A stretch of 64,000 bases of DNA from JAKANT01 sp035502095 (GTDB lineage: Bacteria > Pseudomonadota > Gammaproteobacteria > Burkholderiales > Burkholderiaceae_F): assembly GCA_035502095.1 (NCBI GenBank), contig DATJUX010000008.1, positions 62,001 through 126,000 on the forward strand, given 5' to 3'. The notes beneath the pieces are model-generated. The model worked only from the letters and a program-made list of their open reading frames with translations, was not told the DNA's origin and searched no databases. Of this stretch, positions 63,335 to 64,000 are shown piece by piece; positions within the stretch are counted from its first letter, which is position 1, and each line of letters opens with the position of its first letter. The position numbers and the translations under genes are program-made.

Positions 63335-64000
63335 ATGGACATGATCACCCGAAACGAAGTGCGCGCCGCCCAAACGGTCAACGACCCGCGCTGGCAAGCC
63401 GTGGCGGCGCGTGATCCCCGCGCCGACGGGACGTTCTTCTACTCGGTCAGGACGACCGGCGTGTACTGCAGACCGTCCTGTGCCGCACGCGCCGCGCGGC
63501 CGGAAAACGTCGCCTTTCACGCCACCGCCGCGGATGCCGAGCGCGCCGGCTTTCGTCCATGCAAGCGTTGCAAGCCGAACCAGCCGGCGCGTGTCCAGCT
63601 CAACGCGGAGGTCGTCGCCCAGCTATGCCGGTTCATCGAAAGAGCCGAGACGCCGCCTACGCTGGACGACCTGGCGCGCCGCGCCGGAATGAGCCCGTTC
63701 CACCTGCATCGGGTCTTCAAGGAAGTCACGGGCGTCACCCCGCACGCTTATGCCGCCGCGCACCGCGTGCAGCGGGTCCGCAACGAACTCGACGGCGATG
63801 TGTCGGTCACCGACGCGATCTTCAGCGCCGGCTACAACTCCAGCAGCCGCTTCTACGAGAAGGCGGGCGACCTGCTCGGCATGACGCCGACCGCGTATCG
63901 ATCGGGCGGCGCAAACACCGAGATCTTCTTTGCGATCGGCGAGTGTTCGCTCGGCTCGATCCTCGTCGCGCGTAGCGCGCGCGGGATCTGCGCGATCTCG
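63335..64000 (+). CDS. ada: Bifunctional Ada DNA-repair methyltransferase/regulator (N-terminal part, continues past the window)
   Basis: 222 residues are in the window and the frame is still open at base 64000. The zinc domain has the four Cys ligands in RTTGVYCRPSCAARAA and RPCKRCKPN; the first of these is the methyl acceptor for phosphotriesters. It is followed by the AraC helix-turn-helix TLDDLARRAGMSPFHLHRVF and SVTDAIFSAGYNSSSRFYEK. The start of the O6-methylguanine methyltransferase domain is seen at the end (FFAIGECSLGSILVA). ATG at 63335 has GAGGAA just upstream; ATG at 63341 is an alternative. Methylated Ada activates repair genes, typically including aidB. Confidence 0.92.
   Translation, partial: MDMITRNEVRAAQTVNDPRWQAVAARDPRADGTFFYSVRTTGVYCRPSCAARAARPENVAFHATAADAERAGFRPCKRCKPNQPARVQLNAEVVAQLCRFIERAETPPTLDDLARRAGMSPFHLHRVFKEVTGVTPHAYAAAHRVQRVRNELDGDVSVTDAIFSAGYNSSSRFYEKAGDLLGMTPTAYRSGGANTEIFFAIGECSLGSILVARSARGICAIS

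Overview
The window is a G+C-rich (about two thirds by eye) chromosomal stretch from a bacterium that looks like a betaproteobacterium, probably Burkholderiales-like. The reasons are the gene families present (MHS-type transporter with a FixJ-like two-component system, DUF2868/DUF3482 pair, opgGH, Ada, host-attachment family protein, split hpaG), the tightly packed operons with 1-4 bp start/stop overlaps, and the frequent GTG/TTG starts. I saw no rRNA or tRNA gene, CRISPR array, phage or insertion sequence. No replication origin was recognised either.

Layout. 1-2.5 kb: tail of an AgmX/PglI-like protein, a small membrane protein and AMP nucleosidase. 2.6-7.3 kb: an RraA-like aldolase-fold protein, a PAS histidine kinase, a FixJ/NarL-type response regulator and an MHS transporter closed by a clear terminator. 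7.6-8.2 kb: an LRAT-like protein. 8.2-16.4 kb: a minus-strand catabolic supraoperon, hpaG1-hpaG2-hpaE-hpaD-hpaF-hpaH-class II aldolase-phhA-SDR, divergent from hpaR. Face-to-face promoters and an inverted repeat lie between hpaG1 and hpaR. 16.4-20.9 kb: a ketopantoate-reductase-like gene, a host-attachment family protein and the DUF2868/DUF3482 membrane/GTPase pair. 21-24.3 kb: a ThDP enzyme and an acyl-CoA ligase. 24.4-29.1 kb: glgP-pta-ackA. 29.1-30.1 kb: a small membrane protein and two very short candidate genes with strong ribosome binding sites. 30.3-32.9 kb: GST, a decayed copy and an intact copy of a GFA/CENP-V-like gene, and a ZIP transporter. 33-38.1 kb: osmC-araC, two coupled methyltransferases, a DUF1127 protein, an unknown protein and an alpha/beta hydrolase. 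38.3-44.6 kb: a Pro-rich lipoprotein, DsrE-like and TPR secreted proteins, a membrane protein, a flavoprotein and a DUF4197 protein. 44.6-48.4 kb: opgG-opgH. 48.6-51.3 kb: a large ATPase-LuxR regulator. 51.4-54.8 kb: fadB/fadA-like beta-oxidation genes. 54.9-63.2 kb: an operon with the gene order of the acyclic terpene (atuCDEF) cluster, framed by two hotdog thioesterases and including an AidB-like dehydrogenase. The window ends inside ada.

How the genes work together. The hpa genes carry homoprotocatechuate from ring cleavage towards central metabolism, and phhA supplies tyrosine from phenylalanine in the same transcription unit. No hpaBC hydroxylase, no hpaI-type aldolase and no pterin carbinolamine dehydratase is in the window. 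The class II aldolase and the SDR therefore become candidates for the missing aldolase and pterin-recycling steps. At the other end, a perfect 20-bp palindrome sits between the divergent thiolase/fadB-like operon and the thioesterase-carboxylase operon, over the -35 of a good thiolase promoter. This suggests joint control of fatty or branched acyl-CoA breakdown.

All functional assignments come from reading translated sequence and motifs by eye. No database search was run. Many open reading frames antisense to real genes are G+C shadows and are left out.
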